A stretch of DNA of 27,722 bases, taken from NCBI GenBank assembly GCA_023416745.1, contig JAEZHF010000067.1:1-27722 (forward strand). Reading direction: 5' to 3'. A program made the position numbers and the translations under genes. Numbering within the stretch: the first letter of the stretch is position 1; every line of letters begins with the position of its first letter. Origin of the DNA: Bacillota bacterium (GTDB lineage Bacteria > Bacillota > Clostridia > Christensenellales > SZUA-584). Under the pieces are notes generated by a model. The model had not been told where the DNA came from. It saw nothing but the letters and a program-made list of their open reading frames with translations, and did not search any database. This document shows positions 8,224 to 14,939 of the stretch, piece after piece.

Positions 8224-9108
8224 ATGCAGGGTACTCATTTCCCAACGGACTATGAGGCTAAGAAGACAATTCTTGAAGTCGGCCGCAGAATGTACATGAA
8301 AAATTTTGTCGCAGCCAACGATGGCAATATAAGCTGTAAGGTGGCGGATGACACAATCTGGACAACACCCACCGGCGTTTCCAAAGGTTTCATGGATGAG
8401 GACATGTTGGTTAAGATGCGGCTGGACGGCACGATACTGTCGGGTGGTGAGCTCAAGCCGTCATCCGAAGTGAAGATGCACATCCGCGTTTACACTGAAA
8501 ACCCGAGTGTGATGGGCGTGACGCACGCGCATCCGCCGCTGTGCACCTCGTTTGCTATTGCGGGCATTGGCCTCGACCGTGCGATATATTCCGAGGCGCT
8601 GGTGAACCTTGGCACCGTGCCTTGTGTACATTACGAGACGCCCGGTTCGCAGGGCATACCGGATTCCATCGCACCCTACTGCAAGGATTACAACGCACTG
8701 CTGCTGGGCAACCACGGGGCGCTGTCGTGGGGCAAGTCGCTGATCGAGGCGTTCTACCGTCTGGAAGCGATGGAGCACTACGCCATGGTGCTGATGTACA
8801 CTGGCAATATCATCGGAAAAGCCAACGTATTAAGCTGCGATCAGGTGCAGGAGCTGATGGATATCCGCACGAAGCTGGGTATTTCCGGCGGCGGCGTTCC
8901 GGCTTGCGCGGCCAAGCCTACCAACTTGAAGGATGTGGTTTCTCCGCATTCACCTATCGCACCGCCCGTTGCGGAGCGCAAGGAACCCAGCACATACCAG
9001 CCGGCTTCGGGCTGCGGCTGCAGCACGGCCCCAGCAGACAAGAATAAAGAAATCGATATCGAAGGACTTGTTCAGGCTGTGATGTCACAGCTGAGCACGA
9101 TGAAATAA
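8224..9108 (+). CDS. Class II aldolase (fuculose-/deoxyribulose-phosphate type) with probable microcompartment-targeting tail
   Basis: Zinc-dependent class II aldolase/adducin-family protein of 294 residues. The core (1-220) matches L-fuculose-1-phosphate aldolase and the Ald2/DrdA enzymes. Visible residues are GNIS (34-37), catalytic Glu82, zinc ligands His101-x-His103 (VTHAHPP) and His164 (LGNHGAL). Expected chemistry is retro-aldol cleavage of a ketose 1-phosphate to DHAP plus an aldehyde: acetaldehyde from 5-deoxyribulose-1-P, lactaldehyde from fuculose-1-P. The family is usually about 215 residues. This one adds about 75: a Pro-rich linker with a Cys cluster (ASGCGCSTAPA, 261-271) and a terminal amphipathic helix EIDIEGLVQAVMSQL (276-290). 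That layout is typical of encapsulation peptides that send enzymes into bacterial microcompartments. No shell gene is in the window. mtnA downstream supports a 5-deoxyribose/methylthioribose role, and fucI at the right edge leaves a fucose role open. Confidence 0.88.
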   Translation: MQGTHFPTDYEAKKTILEVGRRMYMKNFVAANDGNISCKVADDTIWTTPTGVSKGFMDEDMLVKMRLDGTILSGGELKPSSEVKMHIRVYTENPSVMGVTHAHPPLCTSFAIAGIGLDRAIYSEALVNLGTVPCVHYETPGSQGIPDSIAPYCKDYNALLLGNHGALSWGKSLIEAFYRLEAMEHYAMVLMYTGNIIGKANVLSCDQVQELMDIRTKLGISGGGVPACAAKPTNLKDVVSPHSPIAPPVAERKEPSTYQPASGCGCSTAPADKNKEIDIEGLVQAVMSQLSTMK

Positions 9109-9151
9109 GAACAAAGTACAATTTCCGCAATCTAAAAAATCAAGAGGCAAG

Positions 9152-9475
9152 ATGAAAGCAATTATCATTGGAGGTGTGGCCGCCGGAATGTCGGCTGCGT
9201 CAAAAATCAAACTTGCCGATCCGTCCGCCCAAGTGACCGTTTATGAGATGGGCGGCTTTCTTTCTTACGGCGCTTGCGGACTGCCGTATTACGTGAGCGG
9301 CGACAACACGGATTACACGCGGATGATTGCACGCACGCGGGAACAGTTTGAAAGCATGGGCATCCGCACATGGCTGCGCCTTCAGGTGACAGCCGTGACG
9401 CCGGAGGCCAGAACCGTTACCGTCAGGAACCTTGAGACGGGCGATATATTCCACGACAGCTACGATACGCTGTTG
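9152..9475 (+). pseudogene. CoA-disulfide-reductase-like flavoprotein, N-terminal fragment
   Basis: The first 108 or so residues of an FAD/NAD(P)-dependent pyridine nucleotide-disulfide oxidoreductase of the CoA-disulfide reductase/NADH oxidase group. The start is normal (AAGAGG just before the ATG). The N-terminus has the dinucleotide-binding loop IIIGGVAAGMSAASKIK, and FLSYGACGLPYYVSG carries the redox Cys near residue 46. The homologous frame ends after HDSYDTLL. In this frame a non-homologous tail (ARLHGQDAG and on) reaches a stop at 9521-9523. The remaining 330 or more residues (NAD domain, dimer domain) are gone, and the sequence passes directly into the methylthioribose kinase remnant. 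I infer one deletion that removed the 3' part of this gene and the 5' part of the next. It cannot be active as written. Confidence 0.75.
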
Positions 9476-9750
9476 GCTCGATTACATGGCCAAGACGCCG
9501 GGCTTCAAACAGTATTATCTTAACTCCATACTGGCGGACACGGTAGCCTATGCCGGCACCGAGCAAATCCGCAGCACGGAGTGCATGGCAGGTGAAGGAT
9601 GTGACCACGATCGCTGACGCGGACAAGCGCGCCTATGCCGAGAGAGTGAACATACTGTGTGCGAAAGATCTGATACTGAACCGTACCTCGTACAGGACAG
9701 GCGCAGATTTTGTGGCGGCGCTGCAGCGTGCAGCCAAGGCCGCGAAATAA
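9476..9750 (+). pseudogene. mtnK: Methylthioribose kinase remnant (C-terminal about 90 residues, frameshifted)
   Basis: Two overlapping frames together rebuild the C-terminus of S-methyl-5-thioribose kinase. The first (9473-9585) gives YLNSILADTVAYAGTEQIRS. The second (from about 9590) gives QVKDVTTIADADKRAYAER and then CAKDLILNRTS, ending at TAA 9748-9750. This order matches my recollection of the MtnK C-terminus (ADAVGFCGSELIRRSVG, HVADIDTIQD). Joining them needs a frameshift near 9585-9592, consistent with loss of about two bases. The kinase fold with ATP- and substrate-binding residues is absent. The remnant sits between the flavoprotein fragment and mtnA, where an mtnK is expected in a methylthioribose salvage operon. 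The kinase step is therefore lost here, unless another copy exists elsewhere. Confidence 0.7.
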
Positions 9751-9766
9751 ACCCGGAGGAAACACA

Positions 9767-10849
9767 ATGTCGGAAAATATCATGAACTACGAAACGGTCG
9801 CGCTGGACGACGCGAACAGCGCGCTCGTCATATTGGACCAGACCCGGCTGCCCTATGAGGTGGAGATGCTTCACCTGACGAAGCAGAAGGATATATGGGA
9901 TGCTATCTACTTGCTGAAGGTACGCGGGGCGCCTGCCATCGGCGTGGCGGCGGCTATCGGCGTTTATCTCGCGGCCAAGGCCATCACAGCGGCGAACTAC
10001 GAGGGCTTCTATCAGCAATTCAAGGCAGCGAAGGATTATCTGGCCTCGTCCCGCCCGACCGCGGTGAACCTGTTTTGGGCGCTGGGCCGCATGGAAAAGG
10101 TGGTGCTGGACAACAGCGGCAAGACGGTGGCTGAGCTCAAGGCGCTGCTGCTTAAGGAAGCCGTGGAGATACGGGAAGAGGACATCCGTGTGTGCCACTC
10201 CATCGGCGAATACGGCCTCTCGCTCATCAAGGACGGCGACGGCATATTAACCCACTGCAACGCGGGACAGCTCGCCACCGTCAAATACGGCACGGCGCTG
10301 GCACCCATCCACCTTGGGCACGAACGGGGCTACAAGTTCCGCGTGTTCACGGATGAGACCCGCCCGCTGCTGCAGGGCGCGCGGCTGTCCTCGTTTGAGC
10401 TGCACTCAAACGGCATCGACACCACGGTGATCTGTGACAACATGGCGTCGCAGGTGATGAAGAACGGCTGGGTGCAGGCGATATTCGTGGGCTGCGACCG
10501 CGTGGCTGCCAACGGCGACGCGTGCAACAAGATCGGCACGTCCGGTGTGGCAATACTCGCCAAGTACTACGGCATTCCGTTCTATGTGTGTGCGCCCACG
10601 TCCACCATCGATATGGAAACGCAGAAGGGCGAGGACATCCCGATTGAGGAGCGGCCTGACCACGAGATCACAGAAATGTGGTACAAGAAGCGTATGGCTC
10701 CGGACGGAGTAAAGGTGTATAACCCCGCTTTTGACTTCGCTGACAATGAGCTGATCACGGGCATTATCACGGAATATGGCATCGCCCGTGCGCCGTACTC
10801 ACAGAGCTTGAAGGATATCTTTGATAAGAAAACAGCGTCAATGAAATAG
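9767..10849 (+). CDS. mtnA: S-methyl-5-thioribose-1-phosphate isomerase
   Basis: Cytoplasmic aldose-ketose isomerase that converts 5-methylthioribose-1-phosphate to 5-methylthioribulose-1-phosphate. Members also act on 5-deoxyribose-1-phosphate (DrdI). It has about 360 residues, full length. Motifs: KVRGAPAIGVAAAIGVYLA near 51-69, catalytic Cys164 in LTHCNAGQLATVKYGT, catalytic Asp244 in VGCDRVAANGDACNKIGT and PFYVCAPTSTID. The ATG at 9767 is chosen because GGAGGA (9755-9760) lies 6 nt upstream; the frame is open further upstream only because it overlaps the kinase remnant. In methionine salvage the product is dehydrated by MtnB. Here the neighbour is a class II aldolase instead, which points to the DHAP shunt giving DHAP and an aldehyde. 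The gene appears intact although the kinase in front of it is destroyed. Confidence 0.95.
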   Translation: MSENIMNYETVALDDANSALVILDQTRLPYEVEMLHLTKQKDIWDAIYLLKVRGAPAIGVAAAIGVYLAAKAITAANYEGFYQQFKAAKDYLASSRPTAVNLFWALGRMEKVVLDNSGKTVAELKALLLKEAVEIREEDIRVCHSIGEYGLSLIKDGDGILTHCNAGQLATVKYGTALAPIHLGHERGYKFRVFTDETRPLLQGARLSSFELHSNGIDTTVICDNMASQVMKNGWVQAIFVGCDRVAANGDACNKIGTSGVAILAKYYGIPFYVCAPTSTIDMETQKGEDIPIEERPDHEITEMWYKKRMAPDGVKVYNPAFDFADNELITGIITEYGIARAPYSQSLKDIFDKKTASMK

Positions 10850-10852
10850 TTT

Positions 10853-11290
10853 GATTCGCGCCGACCGAGCGCTATAATGGCTATCTGGAGCAGCTCGGCA
10901 AGCTGGGTCTCACCGCTCCGGAGCCCGTGCTGCTGATGCCGACGCTCAACGGCGCTTACAAGGATATGAAGCCGGCTGCTCGAGTCAGGCGTGTATGTGC
11001 CGGAAGGCGCGGTGCTGGCAGGAAACGACAGTATCGCCATTGGAGCGGCTAAGGCGCTGCAGGAGGCGGGCTACCGTACTCCGGATGACATCTCCATCGG
11101 TGTGGACGATATCCCGTATAGCGCAATGACGGTGCCGCCGCTCACCACGATGCGCATATCGCGCTCTGTGATGGGCACACTGGCGGTGAATCTGTTGCGC
11201 GAACGCATCAAGCACCCCGACTGGCCGTATATGCACTTGCAGATCACGGCGCAGCTCGTAGAGCGGGGCAGTGCCCGCCGCGTGCTGTAG
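10853..11290 (+). pseudogene. LacI-family regulator remnant (effector domain only, frameshifted)
   Basis: Three bases after the mtnA stop begins the C-terminal half of a LacI/GalR repressor. One frame gives FAPTERYNGYLEQLGKLGL and MPTLNGAYKDMK. After a shift of about one base near 10975 the next frame gives LLESGVYVPEGAVLAGNDS, AIGAAKALQEAGYRTPDDIS and VDDIPYSAMTVPPLTT, ending at TAG 11288-11290. The helix-turn-helix, hinge and N-terminal subdomain (about 190 residues) are missing and there is no ribosome site. It is a decayed regulator, perhaps once of the aldolase-mtnA operon. AGNDSIAIGAAKAL and ISIGVDDIPYS match the family well. Confidence 0.78.
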
Positions 11291-11336
11291 ATTTAAAGTA
11301 GTTTCATCAAGCACGTGCTGTAAATAAGCATGGGTA

Positions 11337-11387
11337 ACAAACAAATCCGAATCCCTTGCGAATTTTTCAGGGTTCGGATTTGTTTGT
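11337..11387 (+). terminator. Strong hairpin, probably bidirectional terminator
   Basis: ACAAACAAATCCGAATCCCT (11337-11356) pairs with AGGGTTCGGATTTGTTTGT (11369-11387), giving 19 paired bases with one bulge around a 12-nt loop. The GC core (TCCGAA-CCC) is bordered by an A-rich arm and a TTTGTTTGTGT arm, so termination could work in both directions. It lies after the lacI remnant and likely ends the aldolase-mtnA transcript. Confidence 0.7.
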
Positions 11388-11501
11388 GTACGGAAAGAGA
11401 TTATAGAAACAGAGCGAGCCATCGACGGGTGCATGGTTCATCGCAACTGGCGATATTGATCATATATGCCGGAAAAAGTGAATGGTCACGTATGGGTATC
11501 A

Positions 11502-11535
11502 TTGACACCGCAAGGAATAGCATGTAATATATAAT
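11502..11535 (+). promoter_or_regulatory. Sigma-A-like promoter with perfect -35
   Basis: A consensus TTGACA at 11502-11507 is followed after 17 bp by TAATAT (11525-11530). A consensus TATAAT at 11530-11535 would need a 22-bp spacer. Transcription would start near 11540, before an unrecognised small frame and about 550 nt before the amidase gene. The target gene is not certain. Confidence 0.5.
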
Positions 11536-11641
11536 ACGAAATATTTACGAATATTACGGATGTATAACAACAGAACACACGACTATCTCTGCTCATGCGT
11601 GAGTTTCATTAATGTTGATGGTGTAAGTGTGATTCCGTATC

Positions 11642-11881
11642 GTGTACTTTCATGCAATGGTGTCTAAGCTCACTGACGCGGGAGCGAAGATGTATCTGAC
11701 ATGCATGATCCGTGAGAACGGCCTGTCCGACAACGACAGGGCAGACTTGCAGAACGAAGATGTGGAGGAGGCGGACACCACGCTGCAGCATAACGAAGAC
11801 CAGATGCCTGCGGATGGGTACGGCGCTCGGATCATCAGCACCATCGATGGCACCATCATTGTGCGCAGCATGCACACCTGA
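11642..11881 (+). CDS. Unrecognised small open frame, possibly a gene remnant
   Basis: The 799-base gap between the lacI remnant and the amidase holds a hairpin, a promoter-like site and this frame of at most 79 residues. Possible starts are GTG at 11642 or ATG at 11657 (MVSKLTDAGAKMYLTCMIRE); neither has a ribosome site. The product is hydrophilic and acidic in the middle (NEDVEEADTTLQHNEDQ), ending in DGTIIVRSMHT, with no signal peptide or membrane segment. Its GC content matches real genes, unlike the AT-rich spacer before it, so it may be a fragment of an older gene. I do not recognise a family and assign no function. Confidence 0.25.
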   Translation: MYFHAMVSKLTDAGAKMYLTCMIRENGLSDNDRADLQNEDVEEADTTLQHNEDQMPADGYGARIISTIDGTIIVRSMHT

Positions 11882-12000
11882 TTTTACAATTTCATTACAA
11901 CCCGATGAACACTTGATGTTTGGGAGAATGATATGATAGTAGCGGGTAACGGGGTCGCGCCGCGCATTATAAATATGGCTCTGAAAACGAATGTTTTTTT

Positions 12001-12027
12001 TCCGAATAAAATATAAATTGATTCGGA
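12001..12027. repeat. Inverted repeat before the amidase gene
   Basis: TCCGAAT (12001-12007) and ATTCGGA (12021-12027) are perfect inverted arms 13 bases apart, with an AT-rich centre containing TATAAA and a run of T just upstream. No T run follows either arm in the outward direction, so an operator fits better than a terminator. The arm sequence TCCGAAT also occurs in the hairpin at 11337-11387. Confidence 0.4.
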
Positions 12028-12089
12028 CAAGCTCTAATAGCGTCGTTTCAAACGGATGGTGGTGGAATCATTCTTGTTTGGGGGTACTT

Positions 12090-12935
12090 ATGAACTATCC
12101 GGGGACGAACGAGCCAAGACGCCGCTATCGGCTGAACGGCAAGAAGCTGGCGGCAACGCTGGTGATGATGGCATTCGTTGCGGCAGTAGCTGTTGTGGCC
12201 ATCATGGCACTGAAAGACGCGTCGGACGCGGAGGTCGCAACGGTGGGCGGCGATATACAGGCAACGCAGGGCAACATAATTTCAGTGGTGACGATCACAA
12301 AAGCGCCTGAGACGCCAACTGCGACAGTTGCGGCGGCAGCCCAAACGCCGGGGGCGGGGAAGGATGGCTTGCTGGCAAGCCGCGTGATCGTCGTGGATGC
12401 CGGGCACGGCGGCTTTGACCCGGGCGCAATCGGTGTTTCCGGTGCGCATGAGGACGCCATCAACCTCGCCGTCGCGCAATACCTGAAGACCGCGCTGCAA
12501 GACGAGGGCGCGAAGGTGATCATGACACGCGAGGATGAAGATGCGCTGGCAGGAGACAAGGATGCCGACATGGCGGAGCGGCGGCGCATCATCGAACAGA
12601 GCGGCTCGGATATCGTTATCAGCATTCACATGAATAATTATAAGGACGACCAGTCTGTGTGCGGCCCGCTGGTGCTGTTTATGCCGGGCTCGGACAAAGG
12701 TAAGACGCTGGCGGACTCTGTGCAGGCTTGTTTAAACGCAGCGCTGGATGCGGACGCTTCGGCGCGTTCAGAACGCCTTTTTATATTGAAAAGCGGCTAT
12801 CAACCGTGCGTGCTGGTGGAGTGCGGGTATTTGAGCAACAAGGACGAGGAGGAGGACTTACAACAGTCGGATTATCAGCGCAAGGTTGCCAAAGCCATAT
12901 GCGATGGCGTGACGGCGTTTTTTTCAACAGAATAA
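12090..12935 (+). CDS. Membrane-anchored N-acetylmuramoyl-L-alanine amidase (Amidase_3, CwlD-like)
   Basis: Peptidoglycan hydrolase of 281 residues acting outside the cell membrane; it cuts the bond between N-acetylmuramic acid and L-alanine. One N-terminal transmembrane segment (about 20-41) follows a basic tail (RRRYRLNGKK). A low-complexity Ala/Thr/Pro stretch (about 65-90) leads to the Amidase_3 domain. Zinc ligands are His106 (VVDAGHGGFDPG), Glu121 (AHEDAINLA) and His180 (IVISIHMNN), and the catalytic Glu244 is in VLVECGYLSN. All key residues are present. The start is the ATG at 12090, preceded by TTGGGGGT; the longer frame upstream has no homology. Size and layout resemble CwlD, which makes muramic-delta-lactam in spore cortex, so the host may form spores, though vegetative amidases look similar. 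It stands alone and is unrelated to the sugar genes. Confidence 0.9.
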   Translation: MNYPGTNEPRRRYRLNGKKLAATLVMMAFVAAVAVVAIMALKDASDAEVATVGGDIQATQGNIISVVTITKAPETPTATVAAAAQTPGAGKDGLLASRVIVVDAGHGGFDPGAIGVSGAHEDAINLAVAQYLKTALQDEGAKVIMTREDEDALAGDKDADMAERRRIIEQSGSDIVISIHMNNYKDDQSVCGPLVLFMPGSDKGKTLADSVQACLNAALDADASARSERLFILKSGYQPCVLVECGYLSNKDEEEDLQQSDYQRKVAKAICDGVTAFFSTE

Positions 12936-13219
12936 CGGGACAGGCATGAAAACATCCCTCGCCAATCCAATATAGCTCTTCCATGCCAGCTCAAATGACC
13001 GACCCGGACGCAAAAAAATGGCTCCAGATGCGCTGCTGACGGCGCGTGCGTGAGGCGAGGAGGAAGCTTTCGAGTATACGGAAGAGGTTATGCGCGAACA
13101 GTTTGAGCTGTGCAGGTAGAATTACCAGATTTTAAAATAAATGCAACGTCATTATTATTCATCAGCGAGACCGCATTTTTCAGCAATTGCGGCGTTCTAT
13201 GGTTCCATGTCCTGATTGT
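12936..13219. other. Spacer with gene debris between amidase and corrinoid-protein fragment
   Basis: These 284 bases contain no intact gene. On the plus strand there are two short coding-like pieces: an 18-codon frame from the ATG at 12983, and a piece at about 13058-13120 reading GEEEAFEYTEEVMREQFEL before a stop, which looks like the tail end of a protein I cannot name. On the minus strand I looked for the missing B12-binding domain of the adjoining corrinoid protein and found no D-x-H-x-x-G motif. The debris fits a deletion or rearrangement junction where two converging genes lost their 3' ends. Confidence 0.4.
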
Positions 13220-13558
13220 TTATGACATAGAATCAGGGGGCCCATGCGAAGCTGACCTTGCCTCCTCTATCATCTTCTGCAGCAACTCATTGCCGGAGCA
13301 AACGATGATTTCTTTGGGGAGAAGCGGCTTTAACTGTTCCATGGACACATCGTAGGCATAGGCACAGACAAGCGCATCGGGCGCAAACATTTCGCCGGAG
13401 GTGAGCTTTTTGCCCACCTCCTTCATGCTCTCATTGAGTGCATGCTTCAGAATGACGACAGGCGCCATGCCGACGGCCAGCGCTTCTTTGACCAGATACG
13501 TCGTGGCTCTCGCATGGCCCTGCTGAAGCTGTTCAAAGATTCCATCCAATAAATTCAT
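13220..13558 (-). pseudogene. Corrinoid protein lacking its B12-binding Rossmann domain
   Basis: The first 85 or so of 112 residues match the four-helix cap domain (B12-binding_2) of methyltransferase corrinoid proteins such as MtbC/MtmC: ILKHALNESMKEVGKKLTSG, EMFAPDALVCAYAYDVSMEQ, LKPLLPKE. In the family this is followed by a roughly 120-residue Rossmann domain with the cobalt-ligating His (D-x-H-x-x-G). Here the protein goes into an unrelated tail (IIVCSGNELLQKMIEEARSA) and stops. It starts 35 bases after the UroD-like gene at 13593, with AGG 9 nt before the ATG, as the last gene of that operon. It is most likely truncated and unable to carry a cobamide in the usual way. A cap-only protein with another role cannot be excluded. 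Confidence 0.68.
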
Positions 13559-13592
13559 TCCGGGACACCTGCCTTCAAATGGTTCGCCTGCT

Positions 13593-14927
13593 TTATCCGT
13601 AATATTCGCTGATCGTTTCGCGGGCGATCTTTGCCCAGCGCCACAGTATTTCCGGACGGAAATGAAGCGTGGAGATATCCTTCATCACCAGCTCGATGGA
13701 GCAGCCCTTCGTTGCGTTGAGTATGTGTTCTATGTTTCGTTTTGCCTCGTTTTCATCAAAGCTTTGTTCGGCAAAGATGGCGGGTGAGGGCTTGCAGCTC
13801 ATCACATATTTCCCGCGGCAGCGCTCGGCAGCGGTTTCAACATTGCTCCACGGGCTCACCGAAACCTTCCGCAGGTTGGGGATGCGGTCCATGATGTCCA
13901 TCTTTCCGGACAGCGGCTCGCAGCAACCGTAATACGTGACACCGAACTGACGCAGCCATTCCATTTCATACTGAAGCGAGAACTGCCAGTGCATCGCCGG
14001 GCTGACGCCGGAGAATATCTGAGCGTTGCCGCAGCCCCACATCTGCTGGGTCGGGCAGTTCATCAGGTGTTTGTCCGGGTCGTCGAGACTGGAGATGATC
14101 CCGTATCCGCCGGAACCCACGCGCACGGGCGCGTTGTTGCTCGCCCAAATACCCTTCTCCCGATATTTTTTCATGCGCACCATCGCCATATCGCAGTAAC
14201 GCTTGACGGTGGCTTCCACGAACTCCGGTTCCAGGTACAGATTTTCCAGCGTTTCGTTGACGCCCATCACGCGGATCAGATAGTCCCAAGGGGTAAACCA
14301 CAGCCCGCGTGACCCGACGGTGCGGACTTCGATGATGCCATAGAAGATCTCTTCCATCAGCTCACCATACTGCTGCGTGCGCTCATGATCCACCAGCACC
14401 TCAGGCTCGCGTATCTTCTCGATGTCGTCCATGGTGGCGATCAGTATATGGAAGTGGCGGGATACGATATCGTTGTTGTACTCGGTGGATTTGATATCCA
14501 CCTCTTCGTCGATGCCAAAGCCGCTGTCGTAAACGACGAGCGGGTTCTCGATGAAGTCCTCAACGATGATGTCGCCCAGGTCGTGGTTGAAGCAATAGAG
14601 CTCCTGAAGCAGGAATTCCTCCAGCTCGCGTGCGAACGGGTGCGTGCAATGTAGAGCCAGCTCGTCGTTTTGTATTTCGGACCAGCAGATCTCGTTGACA
14701 TATATCGGCGGAATGGTCATCTTCAAATCATTGGCGTTTTGCCAGCGTTTTTTGCGCTCCTGCATTTCAGGCAGGTTGGCTGCTTCGTGCTTTTGGCGGC
14801 CCAGCTCGCGCAGACGGTTTATGTCTTCTCGGGGCAGCGCCAGCTCGGCATCCGGCACGCGGCCCAAGGTGATATCCGGTGTCAGGTCATAACCGTAGCG
14901 GTCTCTTAGATTCAAGTAGCGGCTCAT
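13593..14927 (-). CDS. UroD-fold protein, divergent (possible methyltransferase)
   Basis: A protein of 444 residues related to the uroporphyrinogen decarboxylase/cobalamin methyltransferase fold, but divergent. Recognisable parts are FTPWDYLIRVMGVNETLENL, the middle region VGSGGYGIISSLDDPD, and near the C-terminus YYGCCEPLSGKMDIMDRIPN followed by KVSVSPWSNVETAAE. In UroD-fold methyltransferases a H-x-C pair and a later Cys bind zinc. At the equivalent place this protein has Cys335-Cys336, with a possible partner at Cys378 (YVMSCKPSPA). The substrate is unknown. A perfect AGGAGG lies just upstream of the ATG. It is 12 bases after the second UroD-like gene and before the corrinoid-protein fragment, so the four genes form one operon. 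A heme-synthesis role is unlikely, because no heme gene is near and the N-terminal UroD signatures are absent. Confidence 0.7.
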   Translation of the reverse strand: MSRYLNLRDRYGYDLTPDITLGRVPDAELALPREDINRLRELGRQKHEAANLPEMQERKKRWQNANDLKMTIPPIYVNEICWSEIQNDELALHCTHPFARELEEFLLQELYCFNHDLGDIIVEDFIENPLVVYDSGFGIDEEVDIKSTEYNNDIVSRHFHILIATMDDIEKIREPEVLVDHERTQQYGELMEEIFYGIIEVRTVGSRGLWFTPWDYLIRVMGVNETLENLYLEPEFVEATVKRYCDMAMVRMKKYREKGIWASNNAPVRVGSGGYGIISSLDDPDKHLMNCPTQQMWGCGNAQIFSGVSPAMHWQFSLQYEMEWLRQFGVTYYGCCEPLSGKMDIMDRIPNLRKVSVSPWSNVETAAERCRGKYVMSCKPSPAIFAEQSFDENEAKRNIEHILNATKGCSIELVMKDISTLHFRPEILWRWAKIARETISEYYG

Positions 14928-14939
14928 GAAAACCTCCTG

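Noticed and set aside
9432..9750. Two separate small proteins in overlapping frames
   Set aside because: Read together they rebuild the C-terminus of methylthioribose kinase across a frameshift, which explains both frames better.
1..13558. Insertion sequence or prophage as cause of the gene fragments
   Set aside because: No transposase, integrase, terminal inverted repeats or target duplications are visible at the junctions.
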